Positions 17,654 through 25,895 of a DNA stretch of 40,070 nt are shown here, in pieces. Every line of letters begins with the position of its first letter. The stretch's first letter is position 1. The DNA is taken from contig CATQHX010000039.1 in assembly GCA_958296065.1 (NCBI GenBank), positions 1 through 40,070 on the forward strand, in the 5' to 3' direction. The DNA comes from Vicinamibacterales bacterium (GTDB lineage: Bacteria > Acidobacteriota > Vicinamibacteria > Vicinamibacterales > UBA8438). Below the pieces are notes generated by a model. It was not told where the DNA came from. It saw only the letters and a list, made by a program, of their open reading frames with translations, and did not search any database. The position numbers were made by a program, and so were the translations under genes.

Positions 17654-17868
17654 CGACTTGCCAGACTGTCGCTCGCAGTCGTCCAGCGCCCGCTTCAGCT
17701 TCCGGCGAAGGCCGCGCAGATCGGCCAGCCTGGCATCGAGCTCCGCCAAGTGAGCCTGCAGCAGTGGCTGAACCTGCCGGCACTGCGTGGGTCCGCCCGT
17801 ACCGTTGGCTTCGCGGGCGGCTGCCCGCACTTCCTGGGCAGCCGTTCGCCGGATTCGTAGGCGTTTCG
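17654..17868 (-). pseudogene. MerR-family regulator, C-terminal remnant
   Basis: In frame with the thioredoxin-like gene, DPKRLRIRRTAAQEVRAAAR leads into CRQVQPLLQAHLAELDARLA and LRGLRRKLKRALDDC. That is the dimerisation helix and metal-binding Cys region at the end of MerR-type activators. The N-terminal winged helix is absent and nothing upstream supplies it. MerR next to this thioredoxin-like family is a common pairing, so this looks like an intact unit broken at the junction with the next region. Confidence 0.5.
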
Positions 17869-18418
17869 GGTCATGTGGCGTTTGTCTTTGCGGGCCGATG
17901 CCGTGGGGCCGTCGCTGCGGCGGACTCGGGAAGCCCCGTCGGCCTGCCCGCGCCGGACTCCCCCGTCGGGGCGCACGCTCGCCTCTAATTCTCTGATTCT
18001 ACTGTTCTCCGACGATCCTGGATTTGGCGCCCTCGACGCGTTGCCTCGTACCGAGGTCTACTCGCAGACCCGCCATCGCCGTCGCCGTCCCGCGACTACC
18101 GCGTGCCTTTGTGGTCTGCACCGCGACTATGTCGCCGCGAAGGGTGAGCGGCGAGTCGGCCGCAATTCTTGTGGTTCTCGCCGAACCGGCCGGGATTCCT
18201 GTGTTCTAGTGGTCGTGCTGACCTCGGTTTTTGTCTTTTGACGGCCAGGATTTCCGTGTTTCGCGGGCAGAATTCATGTGGAAGCACAGTGCGCAAGGCG
18301 GCGGCCGACTCCGAACGGATCGCGGACTGGCTCACGCGCAACCTCGCCACCGCCGGCGCCCGAGGCGGAACCGCTCGCCGCGTGACGCCCAGAGAAGCAC
18401 GCATCCAGGGAGACGAAC
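17869..18418. other. 550-nt gene-less junction between host-like and mobile-like DNA
   Basis: No gene is supported here. It starts where the MerR remnant breaks off, is less GC-rich in its middle (AATTCTCTGATTCTACTGTTC near 17990), and contains the repeats at 18157-18285. Short open frames are present on both strands but lack start sites, homology and codon bias. Confidence 0.5.
18157..18285 (+). mobile_element. repeated end sequences resembling an IS21-type insertion-sequence terminus
   Basis: Four related units occur: CGGCCGCAATTCTTGTGGTT (18157), CGGCCGGGATTCCTGTGTTC (18187), CGGCCAGGATTTCCGTGTTT (18242) and CGGGCAGAATTCATGTGGAA (18264). Multiple copies of such motifs inside an end are typical of IS21-type elements, where they bind the transposase. 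No istA/istB gene is present, so only an end is left, or the motif serves another role. The family call is from memory of similar ends. Confidence 0.35.
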
Positions 18419-18694
18419 ATGCACGCACGCAACCAGCGCACCGGCGCAGCCATCACCGGCACGCTGGAGAGAATCTACGGAGAGGCCAGACTGATCGACG
18501 ACGCGTTCACGCGCGCCGGCGACGGCCGAATCACGCACCAGCACGAGGGCGGGACGAAGATGTTCTGGGACAGCTCCGAGCAAGTCACCGCCGCCGCCGA
18601 CGGCGAGCGGATCTACCTCGACGAGAACGGCGACCACGTGCGAGAGAGCGACATCGAGCTGGATCAGGACCCGCCCACAGACCGATCCCGATGA
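18419..18694 (+). CDS. small acidic hypothetical protein, 91 aa
   Basis: A GGAG site 9 nt before ATG 18419 supports the start. The protein reads TGAAITGTLERIYGEARLID and later HQHEGGTKMFWDSSEQV, YLDENGDHV and DIELDQDPP. It is soluble, acidic at the C-terminus and has no membrane segment. I do not know the family. Its TGA overlaps the next ATG (ATGA), starting a chain of coupled small genes. Confidence 0.6.
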   Translation: MHARNQRTGAAITGTLERIYGEARLIDDAFTRAGDGRITHQHEGGTKMFWDSSEQVTAAADGERIYLDENGDHVRESDIELDQDPPTDRSR

Positions 18695-19122
18695 CCGAAC
18701 AGACGTTCCACATCACGGGCCTCGATCCCCGGTCCGCCCTGTGCGGAAGGAGCGGCCGCATATGGGCCGCCCCCCGCTGGCCCGGCGACGACGACATGCG
18801 CAGCGGCCGTTTCGTACGCTGCAGGGACTGCGACCGGATGTTCACCGCCGCCCTCGAAACGGCCATCAAGAAGGCCCGCGACCTCGAGCACGCCGCGCTC
18901 ACGGCCTACAGGTCCGGTTGGCGCGAGGGCTGCGAACAGCTCGCAGGCACAGGCCAGCCCGACAGGACCCCAGCCGAAGGGCTCGTGCGCGAATGCCGCG
19001 AGCTCGGCCGCCGCGCCGGCGCGGAAGCCGCCAGGCTGGTGCGCGACGCACAGTGCCGCAGCCAGTGTCCGGGAGCGGCGGAACCGGACGGCGCGGCCGT
19101 CACGGCGGGAGCCGCCGAATGA
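18691..19122 (+). CDS. hypothetical protein with CRDC motif, 143 aa
   Basis: The start overlaps the previous stop by four bases (ATGA). Near the N-terminus ITGLDPRSALCGRSGRIW and later FVRCRDCDRMF carry three Cys that could bind zinc, followed by an Ala/Glu-rich helical region and another Cys pair near the end (CRSQC). No family is recognised. The stop again overlaps the next start. Confidence 0.55.
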   Translation: MTEQTFHITGLDPRSALCGRSGRIWAAPRWPGDDDMRSGRFVRCRDCDRMFTAALETAIKKARDLEHAALTAYRSGWREGCEQLAGTGQPDRTPAEGLVRECRELGRRAGAEAARLVRDAQCRSQCPGAAEPDGAAVTAGAAE

Positions 19123-19526
19123 GCACACACAACAAGCCGCTTGGCGAGAACGCGGTCCGCGCCATACGCCGCGCCTACCGCCCCGGAGTCCGGCTCCGAC
19201 AGCTCGAGGACCGCTTCGAGGTCGGCGGGATGACGATCATCTCGATCGCGAACCGCTGCACGTACAGCGAACACGAAAGCGGGCCGGGCGAGTACGAACC
19301 GCCTCCGCACATACGGGGCACCAGACGCCGCGAGCCGCCGGCCGTACCGATACACCGCGAGAGCGAACCGCTCCCCGTCCGGCGCACCAGCACCGCGCAC
19401 CTCGCCCCGGAGGCCCTGCAAGTGATACGCGAAGCCATCGACGACGGGGAGCCAATCCCGCGCATCGCGCGCAGCTTCGGGCTTGAGCCCGAGGCCATCG
19501 CCCACATGAAGCCGCGCGCCTCGTGA
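19119..19526 (+). CDS. putative DNA-binding protein with two HTH-like segments, 135 aa
   Basis: ATG 19119 overlaps the previous stop. Residues 8-43 (LGENAVRAIRRAYRPGVRLR, then QLEDRFEVGGMTIISIANRC) resemble the helix-turn-helix found beside HNH nucleases and in phage regulators. A second similar segment (LAPEALQVIREAIDDGEPIP, then RIARSFGLEPEAIAHMK) ends the protein, with a Pro/Arg-rich linker between. A regulator or a nuclease remnant without the HNH part would fit; neither is shown. Confidence 0.5.
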   Translation: MSTHNKPLGENAVRAIRRAYRPGVRLRQLEDRFEVGGMTIISIANRCTYSEHESGPGEYEPPPHIRGTRRREPPAVPIHRESEPLPVRRTSTAHLAPEALQVIREAIDDGEPIPRIARSFGLEPEAIAHMKPRAS

Positions 19527-19598
19527 ACACGGACACGCCCGGCAACGGCGAAGAGGCGTCCGGTCAGCCATCGCGCTCCTGAAACCGCGAACCGCGCG

Positions 19599-19919
19599 AT
19601 GCGAATGTCCGACATCGCCAAGTCGCAGAACCCGTGCGCCCGCGCCAAGGCGGCCCTGCGCGCCGCAAGATGCGTCGACGCGGCCGTACGCCGCGCACAC
19701 GAGATCGCCGCCCGCAAGAGCAAGCTCTGGCGCGGCCGCCTCGTATGGCCTGTCCGGTGCACCGGCGCCTCCGGCAAGGGACCGCACCAGATGCACGTCG
19801 AGGCCGCCGTGCTCTGGTCTCTCATCGACCTGGAGACCTTCCGCTGCCCGCACCACGCCAACGACCCGCGCCGCGAGGACGAAACCTCTACGGCAAGAGA
19901 CGAGGAGACACCATCTTGA
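19599..19919 (+). CDS. small basic hypothetical protein, 106 aa
   Basis: The frame starts at ATG 19599; ATG 19605 is an alternative and no strong ribosome binding site is seen. It has a basic Ala/Arg helical N-terminus, then LWRGRLVWPVRCTGASGKGP, HQMHVEAAVLWSL and FRCPHHA, giving a possible Cys/His metal site. No family is recognised. Its stop overlaps the TTG start of the next gene. Confidence 0.5.
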   Translation: MRMSDIAKSQNPCARAKAALRAARCVDAAVRRAHEIAARKSKLWRGRLVWPVRCTGASGKGPHQMHVEAAVLWSLIDLETFRCPHHANDPRREDETSTARDEETPS

Positions 19920-20230
19920 CGACCGCACCACGGACCACCCCGCACGGCGAGAGCGCCGTCGACGGCGCCATCGCCGAGATCCGCCGGATCACCTCCGAGG
20001 AAAACGTCGAGCAGTTCTCGAACGACGAGCTTCTGGACGCATGCATCCAGCTGACGCACGCCTGCGATGCCGCGCCTGAGAACGGCCGGGACGACATTCC
20101 CAGCGACGCGGCGGACTTCTGCGCCGCGCTCGACGCAGCCAGACACCGGGCGACCAGCTACGACGACCGCGAACGGAGCATCATCACCCGCGCAATCAAC
20201 CGCGCGAACCGCTCGCTGGCCTACCGCTAG
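19916..20230 (+). CDS. helical hypothetical protein, TTG start, 104 aa
   Basis: The TTG at 19916 overlaps the previous stop (CTTGA) and has GAGGAG 8 nt upstream, which fixes this start. The sequence is mostly helical and acidic (VDGAIAEIRRITSEENVEQF, NDELLDACIQLTHACDAAPE, RSIITRAINRANRSLAYR). No known family. It is part of the coupled run that begins at 18419. Confidence 0.55.
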   Translation: MTTAPRTTPHGESAVDGAIAEIRRITSEENVEQFSNDELLDACIQLTHACDAAPENGRDDIPSDAADFCAALDAARHRATSYDDRERSIITRAINRANRSLAYR

Positions 20231-20270
20231 AGCCGCTGCCGGATCCAGGCCGACGCACGAAGGCAACAGC

Positions 20271-21551
20271 ATGCCGACGAGAGCCATCCACAACGCAGGC
20301 ACGGCGACCAAACGCCGCGCGCGCACGCCGAGACGCCGAAGAGACCCGATCGGCTACCGGGAGAGCCGGCACGAAAACCTGCCGCACGTCGTCAAGTTCT
20401 CCGGCGGACGCTCGAGCGGCATGCTGCTCTTCGAGCTGCTCGAACGGGGACTGCTCGACAGCAGCCGCGGCGACGTCATCGTCTTCAACAACACCTCGGC
20501 CGAGCATCCCGAGACCTACTGCTTCGTCGAAGCCTGCAGGAGCAGGTCGCAGCCGTACGGCATCCCCTTCTTCGCGACCGAGTTCCAGACCTACGAGGAC
20601 GTCCACCGGGGCCAGTGGACCCGGCTGCCCGCCTACCGGCTGGTCAACGGCATGCCCCGCTCGGCCGGCAACCCGGACGGCTTCCACTGGCGCGGCGAAG
20701 CCTACGAGGAGCTGCTGTCGTGGTCCGGCTACGTGCCGAACCAGTTCCGGCGGACCTGCACCAGCCGGCTGAAGCTCGAACCGACACGCAGGTTCATCCG
20801 CGACTGGCTCGCCGGCCGCCCCGGCATCCAACGGCTGGGGCACCACCACCCGGTCCCGCAGATCGACCCGCAGGCGAGGTTCCGCATACACAGGAAGCAC
20901 AACGGCAAGATGCCCGAAGCCGTCTTCCTCCGCCGCCACGCCTACTGCTGGAGCCGCCCGCACGTGCGTCCCCAACAGCACTACAGGGACCTGTGTCCGG
21001 AATGGAGACCGTTCAGCAACCGCAGGGCGGACAACGGCGAGTACGTCACGCTCATCGGCCTGCGCGGCGACGAGCGGCGCCGCGTCGACCGGGTCCGCGC
21101 GCGCGGAGGCCACGACACCGAGCACGACGGCGAGCACGTCTACATGCCCCTCGACAGGATCGGCATCGGCCGCGACGACGTCAACGCCTTCTGGAGCCGC
21201 CGGGACTGGGACCTGAACCTGCCCGCCGACGCGGGGCTGTCCAACTGCGTGTACTGCTTCCTGAAGGGAGGAGAGAACCTGCAGGCGGTCCACCGCCGCA
21301 TGAAGCACAACGCCGGCGCCGAGTGGCCGGGATTCGGACCGCTCGCCGGCACGCCGTGCGACCTCGGCTGGTGGATCCGGATGGAAACCGAGTACGTGCG
21401 CGACCTGGCCGCCGAGAACTGCCAGGTCCGGAGCGGCGTCGAGCGCATCGGCTTCTTCGGCGCGCGCAAGGCCAGCTACGCCGACCTGGAGCAGAACCGC
21501 CTCACCGGCGCGCCGCTCCGGATGCCGCCGCGATGCGACTGCACCGAATAG
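20271..21551 (+). CDS. large PP-loop / PAPS-reductase-like protein, 426 aa
   Basis: The PP-loop SGGRSS (44-49) follows VKF, with VFNNTSAEHPETYCF (71-85), FRRTCTSRLKLEPTRRFI (159-176), LIGLRGDERRRVD (261-273) and a NCVYCFLKGG cluster (C326, C329). These are the features of the phosphoadenosine phosphosulfate reductase / DndC-like superfamily. It has Cys at 84, 89, 163, 226, 242, 326 and 329 and more near the end (CDC), enough for an Fe-S site. It shares the RRxCTS and GLRxxE themes with the 261-aa protein at 3245 but is much longer. ATG 20271 follows cgaaggcaacagc. The substrate is unknown. Confidence 0.78.
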   Translation: MPTRAIHNAGTATKRRARTPRRRRDPIGYRESRHENLPHVVKFSGGRSSGMLLFELLERGLLDSSRGDVIVFNNTSAEHPETYCFVEACRSRSQPYGIPFFATEFQTYEDVHRGQWTRLPAYRLVNGMPRSAGNPDGFHWRGEAYEELLSWSGYVPNQFRRTCTSRLKLEPTRRFIRDWLAGRPGIQRLGHHHPVPQIDPQARFRIHRKHNGKMPEAVFLRRHAYCWSRPHVRPQQHYRDLCPEWRPFSNRRADNGEYVTLIGLRGDERRRVDRVRARGGHDTEHDGEHVYMPLDRIGIGRDDVNAFWSRRDWDLNLPADAGLSNCVYCFLKGGENLQAVHRRMKHNAGAEWPGFGPLAGTPCDLGWWIRMETEYVRDLAAENCQVRSGVERIGFFGARKASYADLEQNRLTGAPLRMPPRCDCTE

Positions 21552-21594
21552 ACGATCCAGCGAAGCCGCACGCGACGCGGAGCCGCCGGCCGCA

Positions 21595-22092
21595 TCAGCG
21601 AAGCCGGCAGTTCAGGGCGTCGAGCGCCCCGGCCGCTCCCGCGAGACCGAAGTGCTCGGTCACAGGTCCAGCCCCGCGAGGCGTGACACGGACCCAGAAG
21701 TGCGTGTGCCGGCGCAGGTTCTCGAAGAAGGCGGCCGCTTGCCGGTCGTACCCGGCGCCGGCGCCGCGTCCCCCGCCCCACGTCGTGAGGTAGAGCACTT
21801 CGTAGTCATCGTCAGGCTCCCAGTAATGCTGCTCGGCGCCGGGACCGTCGCCCCATACCAGCCTCACCGTTCCGTCCGCGAAGACGGTGTCGCCGGTGAA
21901 CCCGATCGCCAGCACGTGGAAACCCTCCCGGCAATCGACCAGCACCCGCAGGCGGCCGTGGCTGCCCTCCGCCTGAGCCAGCACCACCGGCTGGCCCGTG
22001 GCGTCGTCAGTCATGCGAATCGACCGCCACTGCGCCTCGGCGGTCCCGCCGGCCGCCAGCAACAGCGCCGATACGATGATGGTCCGGATCAT
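21595..22092 (-). CDS. secreted VasI-like protein, 165 aa
   Basis: ATG 22092 follows AGGAGG and starts a signal peptide (MIRTIIVSALLLAAGGTAEAQ). The mature protein reads WRSIRMTDDATGQPVVLAQA, LRVLVDCREGFHVL, then FWVRVTPRGAGPVTEHFGLA and ALDALNCRLR, with two Cys likely bonded. This order resembles VasI, a periplasmic protein encoded with type VI secretion systems, and unrelated-context homologues with the same fold. No other type VI genes are nearby, so I call only similarity. Confidence 0.55.
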   Translation of the reverse strand: MIRTIIVSALLLAAGGTAEAQWRSIRMTDDATGQPVVLAQAEGSHGRLRVLVDCREGFHVLAIGFTGDTVFADGTVRLVWGDGPGAEQHYWEPDDDYEVLYLTTWGGGRGAGAGYDRQAAAFFENLRRHTHFWVRVTPRGAGPVTEHFGLAGAAGALDALNCRLR

Positions 22093-22147
22093 CTCGTCCT
22101 CCTGATCTCGCGCATTGCGCGCAGCCGCTCCCGCGAACGGCGCGCCG

Positions 22148-22627
22148 TCATCGCCGCCCGCCTCCACCCACGCCGAACAGGCGAATCAGCCCCGCCTCGT
22201 ACAGCCGGCGGCAGTCGGTGGCGTCGTGGCCCCGGTCGTCATCCAGCAACGTGCCGGCCATGCCCCTGCCGCTGAAGCGGATGTCGTCGCACTCGCCGTC
22301 GTGCGCGTACTCGCTGCTGTCGTCCCCGAAGTCGACCCGGCCCGAGACCAGGTCGACGCCGAACAGGCGGATAAGCCCCGCCTCGTGCAGCTGGCGGCAG
22401 TCCGTCGCGTCGCGCCCCCGGTCTTCCTCGAGCAGCGTCCTGCTCATGTAGGTCCCCTGGAACCGCGGGTCGTCGCACTCGCGGTCCCGGGCCCAGGTGC
22501 TGCCGTCGTCGCCGAAATCGACGGTCCACTGCGCGTTGCCGATAGCGCCGGCGCCTGCCGGCATCGCAAGGTGCAGCGCCGCTGCCGCCGGGAAACAGAG
22601 ACCGTATCTGCTCTTCGTCTCGATCAT
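22148..22627 (-). CDS. secreted protein with two FGDD...ECDD...DATDC repeats, 159 aa
   Basis: ATG 22627 lies behind GGAAGG. After a hydrophobic N-terminus (about 9-28) come two copies of a 55-residue unit, about 37-91 and 98-152: VDFGDDGSTWARDRECDDPR and VDFGDDSSEYAHDGECDDIR, each followed by a TLLEEDRGRDATDC or TLLDDDRGHDATDC segment and EAGLIRLFGV. The acid-rich, paired-Cys design suggests calcium binding and a disulfide. Similar repeats occur in secreted proteins of Alphaproteobacteria; the function is unknown. Confidence 0.65.
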   Translation of the reverse strand: MIETKSRYGLCFPAAAALHLAMPAGAGAIGNAQWTVDFGDDGSTWARDRECDDPRFQGTYMSRTLLEEDRGRDATDCRQLHEAGLIRLFGVDLVSGRVDFGDDSSEYAHDGECDDIRFSGRGMAGTLLDDDRGHDATDCRRLYEAGLIRLFGVGGGGRR

Positions 22628-22858
22628 CCCTTCCTCCCCTGTGTCCCGGTCCTCACGACGCCGCGACGCGTGGCGTTGTCGGCTGAAGGGTACGGGCCTG
22701 CGGTCGTCGTCCCGGATGCGGCGCGGCGCAAACCGCTGGTCTTCCGTCGCCGCGGTGATGTGTCCCGCTCCCCCTACACTTCGTCTCGGAGAAACCGCTT
22801 GGCGGCGGTCCCCTGCCGCGCCTGTCCTGAGCCAGGACCGCCGGAGAGGCTGAACAGC

Positions 22859-23275
22859 ATGAGACGGTTTACCGGCTTCAGCCGGGCGAGGCATAAGATC
22901 CAGGTGGTCAAGCAGGGGTGGAGCTGGCCCGCCTTCTTCTTCAACGTCCTGTGGGCCCTGCGGCACCGCATGTGGCTCCTGGCTTTCGGTGCGTGGCTGG
23001 GCGAGATCCTCGCCGCTGAGTTGCTGACCTTCGCTTTCGAGTCCCTGAGCCGCGCCGGTATCGACGCGTTCCTCCTGGTCTTTCCGGCAGGCCTGGCCTT
23101 CGCGCTTGGCGTCCCTCTCACCTTCGGCGGCTGGGGCAATGCGTGGCGGCGCGAGCACCTCCGGTCGCGTGGCTTCGCGGAGTGCGGCGCCGTGGCTGCT
23201 CGGTCGGTGGCGGTTGCCGAGCGGCTGCTCCTCACGCCTGCCCGCGCGTCGGGATCGGGGTCCGCCAACCGGTAA
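22859..23275 (+). CDS. DUF2628-like membrane protein, 138 aa
   Basis: ATG 22859 is preceded by GGAGAGG. VVKQGWSWPAFFFNVLWALR followed by hydrophobic spans and GGWGNAWRREHLRSRGFAE is the DUF2628 pattern: a short cytoplasmic start, two to three membrane segments, and the conserved GWxNAWRxxHLxxRGY end. Its role is unknown. It points away from the secreted-protein genes, and CTACACT at 22771-22777 is a possible promoter element. Confidence 0.75.
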   Translation: MRRFTGFSRARHKIQVVKQGWSWPAFFFNVLWALRHRMWLLAFGAWLGEILAAELLTFAFESLSRAGIDAFLLVFPAGLAFALGVPLTFGGWGNAWRREHLRSRGFAECGAVAARSVAVAERLLLTPARASGSGSANR

Positions 23276-23301
23276 TCCGAACGGTGTTGCAGTCTTCTGC
23301 T

Positions 23302-23883
23302 ATGACGCATCGCGCCGTAACGGGCTTTCGTCCCAAGAGTCAGGTGCTGCAGGCTGCCGCGTTCGGGGCGTGCGTCGTCGCCGCCCTTGCGGGCGGCCTT
23401 CCGCTCGCCCTGCTGTCCGGCGTGGCGGCCGTGCTCTACCTGACCGGCGGCAAGCGTGTCGACGTCGACTGCGCCGCAGGCCGCGTCACGACCCGATGGC
23501 GCTTCGCCGCCCTTGCGCTGGCGGTCGTCGATACGCCCATGCGGATCGGCCGCCTCGAGCTGCGGCCGGAGTGGATGTCCAGTTCCTCGGGCGGCGGTCA
23601 CGTCGACCGCAAGGGCTCGATGGTCTGCGACCTGGTGCTCGTCGGCGCCCCGTTGGACGACGACGGCGAAGACGAGGTGGTCGTCGATCTGAAGGAAGAC
23701 CAGATCTTCTTCGGCGCGTCGGAACGCAGGGCCCGGGAAGCGGCCCGCGCCCTCGCCCTGCCCCTGGCGGTCCGTTGGGACCGGCTCTTCCCCGACCTCG
23801 CCCCGACCGAGCGGCAGTGCGGCGAGTGGGCCGATCCGCTCGTCTATCCGTCGGCCCTCGGTGACTGGCGCCGGTGGCTCTGA
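23302..23883 (+). CDS. membrane-anchored hypothetical protein, 193 aa
   Basis: ATG 23302 has no Shine-Dalgarno; the open frame extends upstream but overlaps the DUF2628 gene. Two hydrophobic segments lie at about 14-48 (LQAAAFGACVVAALAGGLPL, ALLSGVAAVLYLTGG), then a soluble domain with VDVDCAAGRVTTRWRF and VVVDLKEDQIFFGASER and a final Trp/Arg-rich end. The pattern recalls small membrane proteins with a PH-like domain, but this is only an impression. Confidence 0.55.
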   Translation: MTHRAVTGFRPKSQVLQAAAFGACVVAALAGGLPLALLSGVAAVLYLTGGKRVDVDCAAGRVTTRWRFAALALAVVDTPMRIGRLELRPEWMSSSSGGGHVDRKGSMVCDLVLVGAPLDDDGEDEVVVDLKEDQIFFGASERRAREAARALALPLAVRWDRLFPDLAPTERQCGEWADPLVYPSALGDWRRWL

Positions 23884-24137
23884 GAGCGCGTTACCCCGGC
23901 TCGCCCCGGCGGCGCGCGCCATGCGCACGCACTGCCCTCGATCCGACACCGCGAACCTCCGCCGAACACGCGCCCGAGGACCCGGGACCATTCCCGCCGC
24001 TTCGGCCGAAGCGGCCAAGACACACTCCCGGCGCCCCGACCTGCAACGCGGCCGACAACCCGGACTGCGAGACCGGACGCGCCCTCGTACGCGTTCTCGA
24101 CTCGCCGAGCAACGAGCAAGGACACCGGAACCACACG

Positions 24138-25541
24138 ATGCTGCTGACCATCTCGACCACGCACCGCCCGGCGACCGACCTGGGCTACCTGCTGCACAAG
24201 AACCCGGCCAGGGCGCAGACCTTCGAGCTCGCCTTCGGAAGCGCGCACGTCTTCTATCCGGAGGCCACGCCTGAGCGTTGCACGGCCGCGCTGCTGCTCG
24301 ACATCGACCCGCTGAAGCTGGTCCGCGGCCCCGGCGCCGTGCTCACCGACTACGTCAACGACCGCTTCTACGTCTCCTCCTCGTTCCTCTCCGTCGCGAT
24401 GGCGCGCATCTTCGGCACCGCGATGAGCGGCCGCGCCAAGGAACGGCCAGAGCTGGCCGGCACCCGGATACCGCTCGAGGCGGGGCTGGCCGCCGTCCCC
24501 TGCCGGGGCGCCGAGACGCTCGTCGAGGACCTGTTCGAGCCGCTCGGCTACGAGGTCGAGAGCGCGACGGACCCGGACGCCGAGCGCCCCCGCTACCGGA
24601 ACCTGCGGCTGCGGGCGACGAAGACGCTCGCCGAGGTCCTGAACCACGTCTACGTCCTGCTCCCCGTGGCCGACAACCGCAAGCACTACTGGATCGGCGA
24701 GGCCGAGGTCGACAAGCTCCTCGCCCGCGGCGCCGGCTGGCTCGAACAGCATCCGCGCAAGGACTTCATCGTCCGCCGCTACCTCGGACACCGGCGCACG
24801 CTGGCCGCCGACGCCGCCGCGCGCCTGACCGTCGAGCACGGGACCGGCGACGCCGAAACCGACGCCGCCGGAGAAACGCCCCCGGCCGAACGCGCCGGCC
24901 TGCACCAGGCCCGCCTCAAGTGGGTCGTCGACACCTTCCGCGACGCCGGCGCCAAGCGCGTCCTGGACGTCGGCTGCGGCGAAGGCCGCCTGCTGAAGCT
25001 GCTGGCCGACACGCCCGAGTTCACCGTGCTCACCGGCACCGACGCGTCGGTGCGCGCCCTGGAGATCGCCGACCGCCGCCTGAAGCTGAAGCGCCGCGGC
25101 AAGAGCGCCGACGGCCGCATCCAGCTGCTGCATTCCGCACTCACCTACCGCGACGCGCGGCTGACCGGCTACGACGCTGCCGCGCTCGTCGAGGTCGTCG
25201 AGCACATCGACCCGGAACGGCTCGACGCCTTCGAGCGCGCGCTGTTCGGCCACGCCAGGCCCGGGCTGGTCGCCCTGACCACCCCCAACCGCGAGCACAA
25301 CGTGCGGTTCGACGGACTCGAGGCCGGCAAGCTACGCCACCGAAACCACCGCTTCGAATGGACGCGGGCGGAATTCCAAAGCTGGACCAGGACCACCGCG
25401 GCACGCTACGGGTACCGCGTCGAGACCGGCGGGATCGGCCCCGAAGATGCCGAGGTCGGCGCCCCGACCCAACGGGCACTGTTCTACCGCAGCGACCATC
25501 CCGCGGCGGGCACGGACGCGCAGCAGCGAGGAGACCGATGA
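24138..25541 (+). CDS. hen1: bacterial Hen1, RNA 3'-terminal 2'-O-methyltransferase
   Basis: MLLTISTTHRPATDLGYLLH and KNPARAQTFELAFGSAHVFY are near-identical to the N-terminal domain of bacterial Hen1, and 467 aa is the usual length. The C-terminal methyltransferase has LDVGCGEGRLLKLL (276-289, SAM loop) and the metal site E352, E355, H356 (VEVVEH) and H404 (HRNHRFEW). Hen1 methylates the ribose 2'-OH at the 3' end of a broken RNA before ligation by Pnkp, making the repaired tRNA resistant to the same ribotoxin. The pnkp gene follows 354 nt downstream. Start chosen at the family's N-terminus. Confidence 0.93.
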   Translation: MLLTISTTHRPATDLGYLLHKNPARAQTFELAFGSAHVFYPEATPERCTAALLLDIDPLKLVRGPGAVLTDYVNDRFYVSSSFLSVAMARIFGTAMSGRAKERPELAGTRIPLEAGLAAVPCRGAETLVEDLFEPLGYEVESATDPDAERPRYRNLRLRATKTLAEVLNHVYVLLPVADNRKHYWIGEAEVDKLLARGAGWLEQHPRKDFIVRRYLGHRRTLAADAAARLTVEHGTGDAETDAAGETPPAERAGLHQARLKWVVDTFRDAGAKRVLDVGCGEGRLLKLLADTPEFTVLTGTDASVRALEIADRRLKLKRRGKSADGRIQLLHSALTYRDARLTGYDAAALVEVVEHIDPERLDAFERALFGHARPGLVALTTPNREHNVRFDGLEAGKLRHRNHRFEWTRAEFQSWTRTTAARYGYRVETGGIGPEDAEVGAPTQRALFYRSDHPAAGTDAQQRGDR

Positions 25542-25813
25542 CGACACGCAAACCGAAGCCCGGGATTCGCCGGCGACGGCACGAGGCAGCATGCGAAGCG
25601 CTCGAGAAGCACGGCTGGACGCAGGTTGGCCACCGCCACGGCGAAACGAAGTTCTACCGACACGTGAAGGAGACCGCGCGGCGGTTGATGGTCGGCGCCG
25701 GCGGCGCGATCTACTGGACCCGGGGCCGGGATGCGACGATAGAGCGCCACGCGCACCGGCGCGACGGAACCGACGTGACCGCTGCACTCGACGCAGCGCA
25801 CCGGACAGTCTGA
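25538..25813 (+). CDS. small protein between hen1 and pnkp, 91 aa
   Basis: ATG 25538 overlaps the hen1 stop (ATGA) and has GAGGAG upstream, so it is coupled to hen1. The protein is basic and reads HEAACEALEKHGWTQVGHRH, GETKFYRHVKETARRLMVG and AIYWTRGRDATIERH. I recognise no family. It is not part of the usual hen1-pnkp operon as I know it. A further short open frame (to 25893, ending FENIEQFLEANSEPD) lies before pnkp, without a clear start. Confidence 0.6.
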   Translation: MTTRKPKPGIRRRRHEAACEALEKHGWTQVGHRHGETKFYRHVKETARRLMVGAGGAIYWTRGRDATIERHAHRRDGTDVTAALDAAHRTV

Positions 25814-25895
25814 CGACAGCAAGGCTCGACTGGGACGCACCGGTGTTCGAGAACATCGAGCAGTTCCTCGAGGCCAACTCCGAACCGGACTGAAC

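Noticed and set aside
25810..25893. A 27-codon frame ending FENIEQFLEANSEPD before pnkp
   Set aside because: It looks protein-like but has only a CTG or an internal GTG as start; too short to support as a gene.
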